Shown here one piece after another: positions 1 to 11,895 of a stretch of 64,000 nt of DNA. The notes beneath the pieces were generated by a model. The model made no database searches, had not been told where the DNA came from, and was given only the letters and a program-made list of their open reading frames with translations. How positions within the stretch are numbered: the stretch's first letter is position 1; the number at the start of each line of letters is the position of its first letter. Source of the DNA: Eulemur rufifrons (Eukaryota > Chordata > Mammalia > Primates > Lemuridae); the NCBI RefSeq assembly GCF_041146395.1, contig NC_090999.1, positions 73,661,001 through 73,725,000 of the forward strand, written 5' to 3'. The position numbers and the translations under genes were made by a program.

Positions 1-1640
1 TGTTCACGATTTCATTTACATGCCAAAAAAGGGAACTTATGAATATTACACATGGAATCCAATCAATTTAATTCCTATCAAAGTCCCTTTACTCTACATG
101 CTCCATGATGTAGCCAATTAGTTGCTAGGTTTTCTGTTTTGACATTATATGAAGTTTACTGGCACCAGTCTGTAGTAATTCTTTGATTCTGTTATCTCCA
201 TGAAATATGGAATGAAAATGCATAAAATAAAAATATAAATACTGTACATATCAAGGTGATTCAGCTTTGTTATTGCAGCAATGACCTTGAAATTATTTTG
301 AAATAAGAGACCTCAAAATTATTTTGAAATAAGGGACCTCAAAATTATTTTGAAATAAGGGAATGAAAATCCCACTAATAGTATAGATGCACATATGTTT
401 TTTGGTGTCAGCCTAAGAACGAGCAGAAATATATGCAATGCAGCACATATGTACACCATTTTTTCTTTATTTCCTTGGAGGATGAGGTGGAATTTTGCCT
501 GTCAGTGACATCTGTGATGTGGTTGTAATTGAAAGAAATCTGTATGCAATTGCACAGAACATCTGAAATTTTTTTCAATAGCAATTATAAAATTAAATCT
601 TTATTATTTTTTTATGGTGTCAAAGTGACAGAATGTGCTTGCTGTATTTCTGGAAAAATACAACAAATTTAGTTTCTGTTCCTTTCTTGTTTGCACGTGC
701 ACACACAGGCACACAAACTATGCATGCACATGTGTACAGAAAACCTGTCCACTTGTTTTCTTATCATGCTAGACTTCTTTCCTTTTTTTTTTTCTTGTCT
801 GATTTTGTTCTCCAGCAGTCTCCCATAGATCTCTATCTTGTCTTTGATAATGTAGATGATTTACTTCATTTTAACAACTCATTGTTGTCTATTTTATGTT
901 CATATAACCCATGGCTTTAAGGAATTATATGAGTCAGAAAAGATATAAGTGTAGGCTGGATAACAGAATCTAAGTATGGGGACAGAACAGACACATGATA
1001 TTTTACAATGCCAGTCTCATCTAAACCTCTAAATTTGTTTCAGATATATTAATTTGCATGCTCTTCATAAGTTTTTGTGTTTGTGACTATGTTTTTATTG
1101 ATTGAACATTAACGTTACTTTTTTTTCTCTGTGATTGACATTAAGGTTTTTATCTATTGTAATCACTATATTATAAATTAACTTTAATATAAGAATCATT
1201 TTATTAATCTTTGCCTTCTTCATTCTACGGTGCTCAAGGTAAGTTAATGGCTGCATAACTGGCTTGAGTGGAACATGATTTTGCTATTGGGTTACATCTA
1301 ACTACATCACGAAAAAATGTTCATTAATGTCCCAATTAATGTTTAAAAGCATACAACTAGAATTAAAATAATACTATGTTATGAATGAGATACATCTAAA
1401 TTCATGAAATTTGTTTAAAGTTGAACTTTTAGAACACAGTGTGTCTAAACTTCCTAAAAAGGTTCACTATTTAAAAAAAAAAGACAGTTTTGTGAAAAGA
1501 AAAATATTGTTTAAATTGTGACATTATTTTCTTGCTTCTTCATCCAATTTTTTCAGCATGCTTAAAAAAGCCTATATATTGGAATTCCTAAATAAGAGTA
1601 TTTTAAGGACCTAGTATAAAAACTCTATTCCTGTAAAAAC
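1..1640. other. AT-rich unique sequence, no gene
   Basis: I see no coding exon, RNA gene or recognisable transposon here apart from the tandem repeat at 284-361. The 95-codon frame at 633-920 has a low-complexity composition and no recognisable domain, so I treat it as chance. Confidence 0.6.
284..361. repeat. Tandem repeat, three 26-bp units
   Basis: Three head-to-tail 26-bp units start at 284, 310 and 336. Units two and three are identical. Unit one differs at a few bases ('accttgaaat' instead of 'acctcaaaat', and 'gag' for 'ggg'). Each unit ends in 'ttttgaaataaggg'. The near identity suggests recent expansion by replication slippage. Confidence 0.93.
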
Positions 1641-2400
1641 TTTCCACTGGCTATCCTGTTTTGCCCCGTTAGTGCAACGCGTATTTCTACGCAACATTGG
1701 TCTAGTTGCCATCTCCTGCTTCCTAACTTCTGTCTTGACTGACGTCCACATCTCTGAAAGCTGATTTTCCTCTCAGCACATATAGTGCAAAAGATTCAAA
1801 ACTCATTGCTGACACTCGGCAAATCCATTTCTTTCCTTGACTTCACTTCTCCCATGTATGCTTGTGGTGCTCACACAATCTCACAGGATCCAGTGACCTT
1901 CACCTCTTTCTAGTCTCTAAGGCACCATGTAAACACCACTCAGTATATCATGATCATGTCCATCTTTATAAACTTAGCTCTGTTTATAACATTTTATATT
2001 TCAAAGGATTATTGAATATCTTTGCTCTATAAAGAGAACAATTTCTTCAGCCTGCTGTGCAAGGTTCTCAACACTCCTCTCTCTCCCCTGAAACTCCATA
2101 GTACTTTTTCCTGTTCTATACGATAGCACTTAACTGCCCCCTACCTGGTCTACTATTCTTAACTCAGGCATTTCACATTCCTGCTCCCATATCCATATAT
2201 CATTTTATCCTCATATTTTAAAGCCCTCCCATGACTCTCTGTCCAGATTCTATAATTCCTTGAACATCCATTGTCAATTCCCACCTCCTTCATGAACCCT
2301 TCAATAACAACTCTTAATTTTAAACTATTGCTTATTCCTGTGTCTGACTTTGTACCTATTTTTTACCTGCTTCAATTGACATAATTTTAATAAATGTGTT
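1640..2400 (+). repeat. Probable L2 LINE 3' region, decayed
   Basis: The C/T-rich strand carries phrases typical of L2 3' sequence: 'cctccttcatgaacccttc' near 2284 and a run of short pyrimidine-rich segments before it. It is too diverged to set ends or subfamily. A 40-base stretch around 1670-1700 keeps four CpGs, which is unusual for a repeat this old. Confidence 0.4.
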
Positions 2401-3214
2401 TGATTCTGAATTACTTTGCATATTGCCTTATATATGGTAAAAATGTCCTCTACCACACAGCTGCTACCCAGATACTAAATCAACAAAAAATTCACATTTC
2501 CAAGGTGAATAACAGAGATAAGTGCTGCTTTCAAATGCTTGAGTACTCCCTCCAAAATAAAGAACACATTAAAGATAACACGTACCGACTACAACTCAGA
2601 AGAAATTGCATCGGTAGAGATTATAGTTTGTTCCACAAATCCTCTTTTCAAAGTTTTTTCTGAAATTGGGAAGAACTAGGAATATCACATATTTATGTGA
2701 AAAATAAAAGAAAATATTCTATAGTATACTCAGCTGTTTAACATAAAATTTTTATTAACTTCTAGAAAGTCATGTGTTATAATGTTTTTATTTCTCCATG
2801 TTTGCTTTAGTTTTTCTACCACATTTGTACTTCTTGTTTTGTGTTTTTGTAAAATTTTAACATAATAGAACAGTGATAGCAATGTCCTTGGTTTAGTTTT
2901 TTACTAGACTGTAAGAAAGTTCTGATATCCTAGATTCAGGCTTAGTTCACCTTTGATTAATAAACTCTGAATTAGGTATTTTGGGGTATAAACATCATAA
3001 AAGATCCAATCTGAGACTGTATTATGTTTTTAATTTCATTAAAAGAAAAAATAGTATGCATGTGAAATAGTTTGAAAACTAACTACTGGCATGTATAAAT
3101 ACTCAAACCTAAGTTCTAATTAAATCAGAAAGTCTGAGTAAAGCCAAAAACTAAAAGAACATTTGAGTAAGGGAGAATTATTATTCAAAATAACGAGTAG
3201 CCAGATTCACTTTA
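2400..3214. other. No recognisable feature
   Basis: AT-rich sequence with no repeat, exon or RNA gene that I can support. The 89-codon frame at 2394-2663 shows no domain. Confidence 0.5.
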
Positions 3215-3600
3215 CCAGCTTCTGTGTTAGTTGGTAAGGAGTCAGTTACCCCCTTTTCCAGTCAAGTGTCCTTGGGCAAATGAGAGCTACATCTGTGCTT
3301 CATAGCTTCCTCCTCTTGCTCTGAGGCAGCTGTGAACCAATGACTCATTGATGCAAGGGTGTAAAAGGTCCACCCCTTATCTCAAGGCAGTTCAAGCTCC
3401 ATGGTGCAATTTATGCTTCCAGCTTCCCTGTGTGATCAAAGTAGAGCCAGTCTCCAGCTGAGAGACCTTGCTCACTTTGCTTTTCTCTTTCCTCTCCTCT
3501 GCTTCCCTCAATCCTCTTCTGCTGAGAGCACTCCCTCAGTACATCATTTCACCAAGAATCCTCATTTTAGGCTCTATTTTTAGGGAACCTTACCTGAGGT
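3215..3600 (+). repeat. Possible old LTR fragment
   Basis: This block is more GC-rich than its surroundings and ends with 'tcctcattttaggctct' followed by 'agggaaccttacctgag'. That matches the 3' style of an ancient mammalian LTR, with a polyadenylation-like stretch and a 'ggaaccnnacctnag' end. The family is not resolved. The 60-codon frame inside it is not a credible gene. Confidence 0.35.
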
Positions 3601-4910
3601 AAATTTCTGGCACAAACCTAAAAGCAGAGTGCTATGATCATTTTAGAATAAGCCAGTCAATCTTATCAGACTGACAATCCAACAGCATGACTTATAACCC
3701 TTTAATATCCAGAATGGCATCAGATAATATGAACTATTTGAGTTACGAATGGGTATTTCAGGAAATACTTTCTGTTAGTTTTTTTAATATATATTATCTG
3801 AATCCAAAAGGAAAAGAAAAGTTCCTAAGCTCCGTATTTTTGATTACTTTTTCTCACTCAGAGCTTACTGAGAAAGAGAATTATGACGTTCCATAAGCAT
3901 TCAAACATCAGTTCTCTTGAAGAATGCTTGTTCCAAACTCTTTGATTTTTATTTGTAGAACTCTATCAGGTCTTTTATAATGGGCTATTTGTAGGTGAAT
4001 AATCTTATTAATGATATTATTAATGATAAAATCTCATTAATCAAAATACCTCTTAAGTGGAAAAGCAGAATATTTAAAAGACAGAGAAGCATAGGATTAA
4101 TATTAAGAGAATAAAAAACAACAACAACTGCAACTGGGACTGAAAGCATCACTATTCTACCTACCTAACGAAAAACAAAAGTCATTTATATCAAGGGAAA
4201 TTTGTTTTGTTCCTTCTTTTTTGTTCTAATACAACATGATATCAACAGTCTTTGAAAACTAAGCAAATTTCTACGTTCAATTTGAACTTCCAGTTCTTGT
4301 GAATTTTACTTTTAGTGATAACATATATCACTAAAATAAAGCATTTAGCACTAGAAAATGCTATTTCCTACATTAAGTAATCCTAAATTAAATTGTATAA
4401 TATTCCTTCTCTTTACTAACTAATTAAGGCATTTGTTAAACTTGTATAATTTTAAGGTAACAAGGAGAACCTAATGGAGTTCTATTGGATTTTTTCCATT
4501 AAGTTAACATTATAGACTTTTAATGAATGTCTTAATTAGATAGTATTATTAACAGGGTTGATGCACAAATGAAAATCAGTCTTAATGTATGCAATATGCC
4601 TCATTAGCATTCACTGCATGACACTGACCAAAACCTTAATTAAAAATATGTCTGATCCTCCCATGTATAAATGTCCATTCAACAAAGTGCATGCATTCAG
4701 AAATGCACTATTAAATCAATATGGAAATAGCATTTGAACTTAAATTTTGTAAATTTTCACTTCTTTGATGCCTGCTTTTTCTTATATCCTTTACTTTGCC
4801 CATTTTATTGGCTCATTCTATTTAGTACACAACAGATAATTTTAAATATTCCTTTGCTATAACTCATATTTTGCCTTTACTTTATAGCCAGTAACCTTAA
4901 TATTTTTCAT
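3600..4910. other. Unique AT-rich sequence with clustered TAATTA cores
   Basis: No repeat or exon is recognised. Between about 4410 and 4650 there are several TAATTA or TTAAT(T)A cores, for example 'actaattaagg', 'cttaattagat' and 'ccttaattaaaaat'. Homeodomain proteins bind such cores, but they are common by chance in AT-rich DNA. Confidence 0.35.
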
Positions 4911-6260
4911 TTGCTCCTTCCTTCCTCAACACACTTTGATCTAACTTCTGTCTAACCATTCCAATAACTGTTTTCAAGATGGTCACTTCTGATACAGGTA
5001 TTGACACCAGGGTCAACAGATGCTTTTTCTTTATTTCTTTACATGATCTCTTTGTGGCCACTAACATCATTCTGACATCCTTTAGCAGCCTATTCTTCTG
5101 GATTACTTCATTTAAGGGTTTCCATATATCTTAGTGGCTGCTCTTCTTCAAATTTCAATGGTATGCAATGGAATGGACCTTATGTAAATGTAATTCTTCT
5201 TCATGGCTCTGGCCTTTGTTCTCTTTTCATTCTATATAATCTACTTGGGAGATTTCATCAACATCTATTAATACAACTAAATGTCAAATATAAGCTGATT
5301 ATTTCACTCAACAATATTATTGAGGTCCTAATTGGTGAAGATATTTTCCTAGGTGCTAGAAATATAGCACTAAACAAAGTAGTCACATTCTTTGCTTTTC
5401 ATGAGGTTTATATTCTAATTTTCAGAAAGCAATGAAACTTACCAAATTGTATCACCTACAGGCATTTATAATGGACTTAAATGTGCATATACATCTGCCT
5501 GCTTTAAATGGCTACTAGAATATTCCATAGCTTCTCAAAATCAGTATATTTGAAGCCATGATAATTATATGTTTATGCCATTCTGCTCCTCTTTCTATAT
5601 TTCTAATTGAACTTTCATCAATACTCAAGAATTGTGCAAAAAAAGAAATTTAGGAAGCACCCAGTTTCCTTCATCTTTCTCATCTTTCTCATCCCTGTAT
5701 GTCTAATCAGCTATCAATCCCTAAATGTATTTTTCCCTACTCTCCATTTTCACTGCCACTACTTTGTTTAAACTCACATCGTTACTATTAGTAAGAGTAC
5801 TACCTGTGGAAGATGAAAGATTGTATAAAACTCATATAGTCCAGTCGCTTATTTGAAAAATATATAAAATTTTACCTTCCTATGACTTTTAAAAACATAA
5901 CAAACTTCCTTCGCTCAGCATACATGTTACTTCAAACTCTAGATAACCCACAACTTGCTGGCGTCATCTCATTATCATTCATAGGCATGCATCTCTTTAG
6001 CCATAGTAAACCACCTGAATTTCATGAATGCCTCTCATATCTAATTTGCAGTTCTCTCCAATGCATTTTCCTCTCTACGTATCCTTAGTCCTACAATGCA
6101 GCCTTTAAAACTCAAGTACTACTTCTTTTGAGGAGCCTTCTACAAACTACCGGACTAATGTGTATGTCCACTTCTGTGTTCTGTACCACTCAGACCATAC
6201 GTGTGTCAAAATACTAGCAAGTTATAGAATAGTCACTGGTTTAATCTATCTTTTGCCTCT
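4910..6260 (+). mobile_element. L2 LINE, decayed 3' half
   Basis: The plus strand follows L2 ORF2 and 3' sequence in order. 'ctctggcctttgttctctt' near 5206 leads into 'gggagatttcatcaacatc' near 5248, then 'ctctccattttcactgcca' at about 5740, then the 3' segment near 6110 ('ttgaggagccttctacaaa'). All reading frames are broken. The stretch at 5266-5445 does not align with L2 and looks like a separate insert. Confidence 0.6.
5266..5445 (+). repeat. Ancient interspersed repeat inside L2
   Basis: This 180-bp piece interrupts L2. It carries the phrases 'attattgaggtcctaattgg', 'cctaggtgctagaaatata' and 'catgaggtttatattctaat'. They match a very common mammalian-wide repeat (consensus style 'ttctaggtgctggggatac' and 'ggagcttacattctagtg'), which I cannot name with certainty. 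The 90-codon frame at 5163-5435 spans L2 and this insert and is not a gene. Confidence 0.45.
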
Positions 6261-6377
6261 ATAAAACCTAATTCCTATGGTGCTAGAACATAAATATTTA
6301 GATTTTTCATCTTCCTAAAGATTTTAATTTCCCAAAGATCACCATGCACTAAACCCTGGGCTTTGTGAATATGTTAC

Positions 6378-6645
6378 TTTATATGACAAGAGGGAATTAA
6401 GCTTATGGATGTTATTAAGATTTCTGATAAATTGATCTTAAAATAAAAAAGATTATCCTGGATTATCAGGATGGACTCAATTTAACGACATGAGTTTTAA
6501 AAACAGAAGAGAGAGAGGAGACTGGATTAGAATGATAAGATGTGAAAAGTACTCCACTTTGTTGAATTTGGAGATGGAAGGAAGGGACCATTATTCAAGG
6601 AATGTGGTAATCTTTAGAACCTCAACACTGGCACAGAAAAATATA
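6378..6645 (+). mobile_element. MaLR (MLT1-type) LTR fragment
   Basis: The sequence includes 'gattatcctggattatcagg', 'ttaaaaacagaagagagaga', 'ggagatggaaggaaggga' and 'caaggaatgtgg'. These occur in this order in MLT1-class solo LTRs. The 3' third of the LTR is missing or unrecognisable. Confidence 0.65.
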
Positions 6646-7029
6646 ACAGTCCAATAGGCTAAAACTCTGAGAACATCTCATCTTTCTAAAGAGAGGAACT
6701 AGAGAAATGGTTGTAGAAAGTGTGGAATAAATCCCAATAAGAAAGCCATCCCCTAGATTTGCATATTAATTGACATAAATCGTAGTCTTACTGCCAAGTT
6801 GTACACATGTGTAATAGACATTAAAAACGCATAATAAAGCCAGTAAGAACTGTAATACCTTACACGCTAGTGACCAAACTCTAGACAAACTTTTGATTGA
6901 TGTTTGCTGGTGAATCAAAATAACATGGAAAAGGTACTGAAAAGGAATTGATATTGGAATCGCCACATACAGAAGAAAAAAAAAAAAAAAAGACTTTCAG
7001 GCTCACCCTAAACTGCTTGGTTACCTAAT

Positions 7030-7236
7030 GTATTACTCTGTTTTGGGCTGCCATAACAACTTACTACACACTTGGTGACTTAAACAATAGAAATTTTTTT
7101 GCTCACATTTCTGGGGTCTAAAAGTTCAAGACCAAGATGCCAGGAGTATTGGTTTCTGGTGAGACCTCTCTTGTTGGCCTGAAGATGGCCACCTTCTCAC
7201 TGTCTCCTCACATGGCCTTTCCTCTGTATATGTGTG

Positions 7237-7276
<40 letters not shown>

Positions 7277-7445
7277 CTCTTCCTCTTATTATAAGGACAC
7301 TAGTCTGAGTCCTGTCAAATTTGTGGCTACGCATATACTTAATTTAACTTTAATTACCTCATCAAAGCCCCTACCTTCAAATACAATCACATTTGGGGTT
7401 TGCTTTTGACATATGATTTTTAGGAAGAAAGAATTCAGTCCATAA
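7030..7445 (-). mobile_element. MaLR (MLT1-type) LTR, reverse orientation
   Basis: Read on the plus strand, it starts with the reverse complement of an MLT1 3' end ('ggctgccataacaac', then 'ggtgacttaaacaatag'). It continues through 'gatggccaccttctcactg' and 'attataaggacactagtc', and ends near 'ttgacatatgattttta'. A (GA)n expansion at 7240-7273 replaces the usual central purine/pyrimidine segment. The frames of 90 and 68 codons that overlap it on both strands are not genes. Confidence 0.75.
7240..7273. repeat. (GA)n microsatellite
   Basis: A run of about 15 GA units inside the reverse-strand MLT1-type LTR. It encodes the arginine/glutamate run in the overlapping chance frame. Confidence 0.95.
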
Positions 7446-7495
7446 TATTCACTAAAATGAAGTAAATCAAGAATGGTTTTTTTCTGTAGGATCAT

Positions 7496-7799
7496 AAAAA
7501 GATTGGTGTCCTTGTAAGAAAAAGAGACAGATTCACAGGAAGAACATTAAGTGATGGCAGAGAAAGAGACTGGAGTAATGTAGATGTAAGCCAAGAAATG
7601 GCAAGGATTGATGGCCTCCAGGAAAGGGTAGGGAGAAGCCAAAAAGATTCTGCTCAGAGTCAGAGGGAGCATCAAATTGCTGACACCTTGATTTCAGACT
7701 TTTTACCTCTAGAACTGTGCTAAATTTTTTTCTATTATTTTAAGCCACCCAGTTTGTGATACTTCATTACAGAAGTTCCAGAAAACTAATATAAATATG
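7496..7799 (+). mobile_element. MaLR (MLT1-type) LTR, forward, 3' two-thirds
   Basis: The order 'gattggtgtccttgtaag', 'gccaagaaatggcaaggatt', 'gctgacaccttgatttcag' and 'ttttaagccacccagtttg', ending at 'gaaaactaatataaata', is that of an MLT1 LTR. It lies about 50 bp from the reverse copy and in the opposite orientation. Confidence 0.78.
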
Positions 7800-8087
7800 A
7801 ATAATGAAATTTTTAAAAAGTAAAGAGAAGAATAAATTCTGACATGTGAATAATGGGAGACAATATTGTCTATGAGACAATATCAAAAGGTATAATGTTC
7901 TCACCATTGAATCAACAAAAATATTAGTGAAGATAATTAACAAATTAAAAGTATCTGAAGAAATTAATCTGAACATCTTGCAATTCTGGTGAAAAGCATA
8001 AATTGAATGGTTTAAGAAGCTCAGCAAACTCCAAAGACGATAAACTATTGCCACTCTGTAGGGATTAAAAAAAAGATGATAAACTAT

Positions 8088-8110
8088 ACAACAACAACAA
8101 CAACAACAAA
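8088..8110. repeat. (CAA)n microsatellite
   Basis: A run of seven to eight CAA units within the old LINE fragment. On the minus strand it gives a poly-cysteine run in a chance frame. Confidence 0.9.
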
Positions 8111-8813
8111 TACTCAAATATATTGTAATCAAATTACAGAAAATAAAATATAAAGAGAAAAATCTTGAAACAATAAATGAAAGATGACATGCTATTAATA
8201 TATGTAAAGGAGTGATGATTCAAATGAAAGTAGATTTTTCATCAGAAACCAGGGTGACATAAGATAGTGAAGTTACATCCATTAAGTTCTAAATGAAATG
8301 TAAACCCAGAATTCTATATCCAGCACAAATATTCCTTAGAAATAATGCTAAATGAGTACAGATGAAGCAAAACTAAGAAGATCCGTTACTAGAAAACAGC
8401 TCTAAAATAAATGCTAATAGAATATCTTTAGATTAGAGGAAAATGATTCCAACGGGAAACAGAATTTCAGAAATGAAGAAAGAGCAAAAAGAAACAGAAA
8501 TGTTAAATATCTGGGTAAATATAACAGTGTCTGTTTCACCTTTTGAATTTTCTAAATATGTTTGACTGATGAAAACAAAATTATGAAATTGTCTAGGCTA
8601 TTTTCAATCTATGTTGATGTTGCACATATGACAAGTTTAAAATAAAGTGTTGTGGCAGTGACCTAGGTTGTTGCAGGTTTATATGTACTACTTTGGTTTT
8701 ATAATATGAACTCTAAATAGACTAAAAATGTTTGTGTGTGCATTTCCCCTGAGAATGACTACTAGAAAATAGCCAAACATCGAGTATGCATATTAAAATG
8801 GTACATTAAATCA

Positions 8814-9223
<410 letters not shown>

Positions 9224-9949
9224 AAAAAGAAAACACAAAATAAAATGATAGGCATACATTCTGCCATATCAATACAAAGATGCACCCATACCAATTCAAA
9301 GAAAGAGATTGTCAGATTGGATTTTTTAAATTGCATCTAACTATATGCTGCCTACAAGAAACCCACTTGAATTATATTGGTATAAGTAGGTTAAAAGTAA
9401 ATGATAAAAAGATGTACTATGCAAGCATTGATCGAAAGAAATTTACAGTGGCCATATTAATGTGAGAACACACTTTAGAACAAAGAATATTACTAGGGAT
9501 AAAACAAATAATTTCATAGTCAGAAAGAACTCAATTAATCAAGAAGATATAATAATCAAAAATGTATATGAACTAGCAGAGTTTCAAAATATGTGAAGAA
9601 AAACCTAATGTAATGACAAAAACAATTCATGCAATTTTCATTATGGCAGAAGCTACAAATATAAAATGAAAGCCTATCAAACTGACTCCAGCTTATTTAA
9701 ATAAAAACACTTATAATATCATTTATTAAAAGATTTAAAATTTGTGACAAATGCTAAAGTGGCTGAGATGTGAGACTTTCTGGGCAAATTGAGATGACAT
9801 ATGAGGCCATCCAACCTATGCCTCATACCTGTGATTCATGTAGTATCTCCTCTTAATGAATGTCATGCAATTTACCTAGTATCTCATACTGGAAAGCTAT
9901 AGCTTATCTTTCATCTTTTTTTCCTCTCACACCCTGTAATCATTCTGTC

Positions 9950-10545
9950 AGCAAGTTCTATTAGTTCTAACATCAGAATATAGTGAAGATATCCAAATGC
10001 TTCTCCTCATCTCCACAACTCCTCTTACTCTAAGTCATTACCATTTCTCACTTTCATTACTAAAATCATCTTCTAACTACTCTACTGGCTTCCACTGCTG
10101 TAGTCCACATTCCATTTTCTCTGGAACAGCCACATTGATCTGAATAACACTTAAGTTGCATTCTGTCACCCCTGTGCTCAGTACCCTTCTGTAGCTTCCC
10201 TATGACAAAATAGAATAAATAGACACCCTGTGACATCATCTACACCACCTTGAATGATCTTGACTCTTTTACTCTCTTAGAAAGGCTTTCCATGACTACT
10301 TTGTGTAAAATAACTTTGTTTCTACAATCTAGTTATTCACTTTCCTTACCAAGCATTATTTTTCTTCATGATATAATATGTGGTATCCCCATGCATATAA
10401 TATACTTATTTGTTTATTAGTTCATTATCTGTCTCTTCACAAGGATGAAGGGGGAGTGTCTGTCTGGTGCATTTGTGTATCTAGCACACATAAAAGAATA
10501 CCTAGACATGGATAAAACAAAACAAACATGTTTTAAATAAATTAT
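9950..10545 (+). mobile_element. L2 LINE 3' end
   Basis: The segment order 'ccacattccattttctctgg', 'gtagcttccctatgacaaaa', 'aggctttccatgactacttt', 'ttgtttattagttcattatc', 'gtgtctgtctggtgcattt' and 'agaatacctagacatggata' follows the L2 3' consensus. No frame is open. Confidence 0.65.
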
Positions 10546-10556
10546 TGAGCTACATT

Positions 10557-10780
10557 TGACTGATCACTTACTATGTTCCAGAAACTTTGAAAAGAATCTA
10601 ATGTAAATAACCATATTGGATTATCACAATATCACGATATCACAAGAATATTCTAAAGTAAATACTATTTTCATGACTTTATAAATAAAGAAAAAACCTG
10701 GGAATACAAAAATTTTGGTTATTTCCCTACGGTTATATATCTATTAATAGTTGATGATGGAAATGGGATTTAGACTAGAC
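10557..10780 (+). repeat. MIR SINE
   Basis: It starts with 'tcacttactatgttccaga' and runs through a decayed 'ttcatgactttataaataaa' segment to 'gaaatgggatttagactag'. This follows the MIR core in order, at high divergence. Confidence 0.5.
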
Positions 10781-11490
10781 CTCTTTACATTGCTCCTACA
10801 TGACCACAAATGTGTTGCACATATTTCAGGGATTCAAGGGGGGATTTTAGGAAACAAACAGGCATGTGCTCTTGTAAATGTGTGTATTTTTGTTAAAGTG
10901 TATTATAAAATAATGTATCTGCTAGAGTAAACAGCTGGTAAATTCACAGATATTATTCCTTGAGGCAAGGCTGAAACTTATTTTAGTATAAAATGTGAGC
11001 CATCCATTTAAGGAGTAGGATGACTAAATATAGAGAGAAAAACTCTCACTACCAACACTTAAAATTATTTGGTAAGATATTTAAAATATGTTTTAAAAAA
11101 TACTTGAATGAACTAATTGAAGAGTAAGGGAAATCTTTGGAGCCAAGAAGTGAGGATCAATATGAAAACAGAAAGGTAAGTGAATACCAAACAGGAAGTC
11201 ACTTCCACTGGGGCATCTAATGATCCCTGGTAGCCAAGGGCCCCAAGAGCCCAGATTTTTCTAAGAGACAATAAACAAACTGGGAGTTCTTGCAAGGTAG
11301 GAGGTATATTTAGAGATTCCTCAATATAGAATCATCTAAAGTTGACAGTGGTGAACTAGTAATACATCTACCCTGTAGATGAAGCTATTGGGAAATTTGC
11401 CTATTTGGCTTTAGTTTTAAATTGCATAAAAATGAAAAAAGCACCTCCTGAGAAGTCCCAAACACAACTAAGTAAGGAATTTACTCTGTC
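10780..11490. other. No recognisable feature
   Basis: AT-rich sequence with no repeat or gene that I can support. The 60-codon minus frame at 11113-11295 has no domain. Confidence 0.45.
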
Positions 11491-11494
11491 TGTG

Positions 11495-11895
11495 AGCCAT
11501 AAAACGGGAGGAAGTACTGATACATGCTACAAAGTGGTTGAACTTCAAAAACATTGTTCTAAGTGAAAGCCAGACATGAAAAGCTACATAATATATGATT
11601 CCATTTTTATGAAATATCCAGAATGGGCAAATCCATAGAGACAGAAGGCAGATTTGCGGTTGCCAGGGCTGTGGGAGGGTGAAGTGGAGGGAAGGATTGG
11701 GGAGTTATTGTTGAATGAATACAAGGTTTCCTTTTGGGATGATGAAAATGTTCTGGTACTAGATATTGGTGATAGTTACACAATACAGCGAAAGTACTAA
11801 ATGCCACTGAACTGTATACTTTTAAATGGCTAAAATGATATATTTTATGTTATATGTACATTATCATAGCAAATAAAAAAATTGAAGTTGAAAAA
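11495..11895 (+). mobile_element. L1M 3' end with poly(A)
   Basis: The stretch from 'agtactgatacatgctacaa' through 'tatatgattccatttttat', 'ggttgccagggctgtgggag' and 'ggatgatgaaaatgttctgg' to the A-rich end near 11880 is the ORF2 end and 3' UTR of an old (L1M-class) LINE-1. It is 5'-truncated. The 66-codon minus-strand frame over it is antisense L1. Confidence 0.8.

Noticed and set aside
8088..8110. (CAA)n, (GTTT)n and (GA)n tracts as a CRISPR or other direct-repeat array
   Set aside because: They are ordinary microsatellites with no spacers, and the genome is mammalian.
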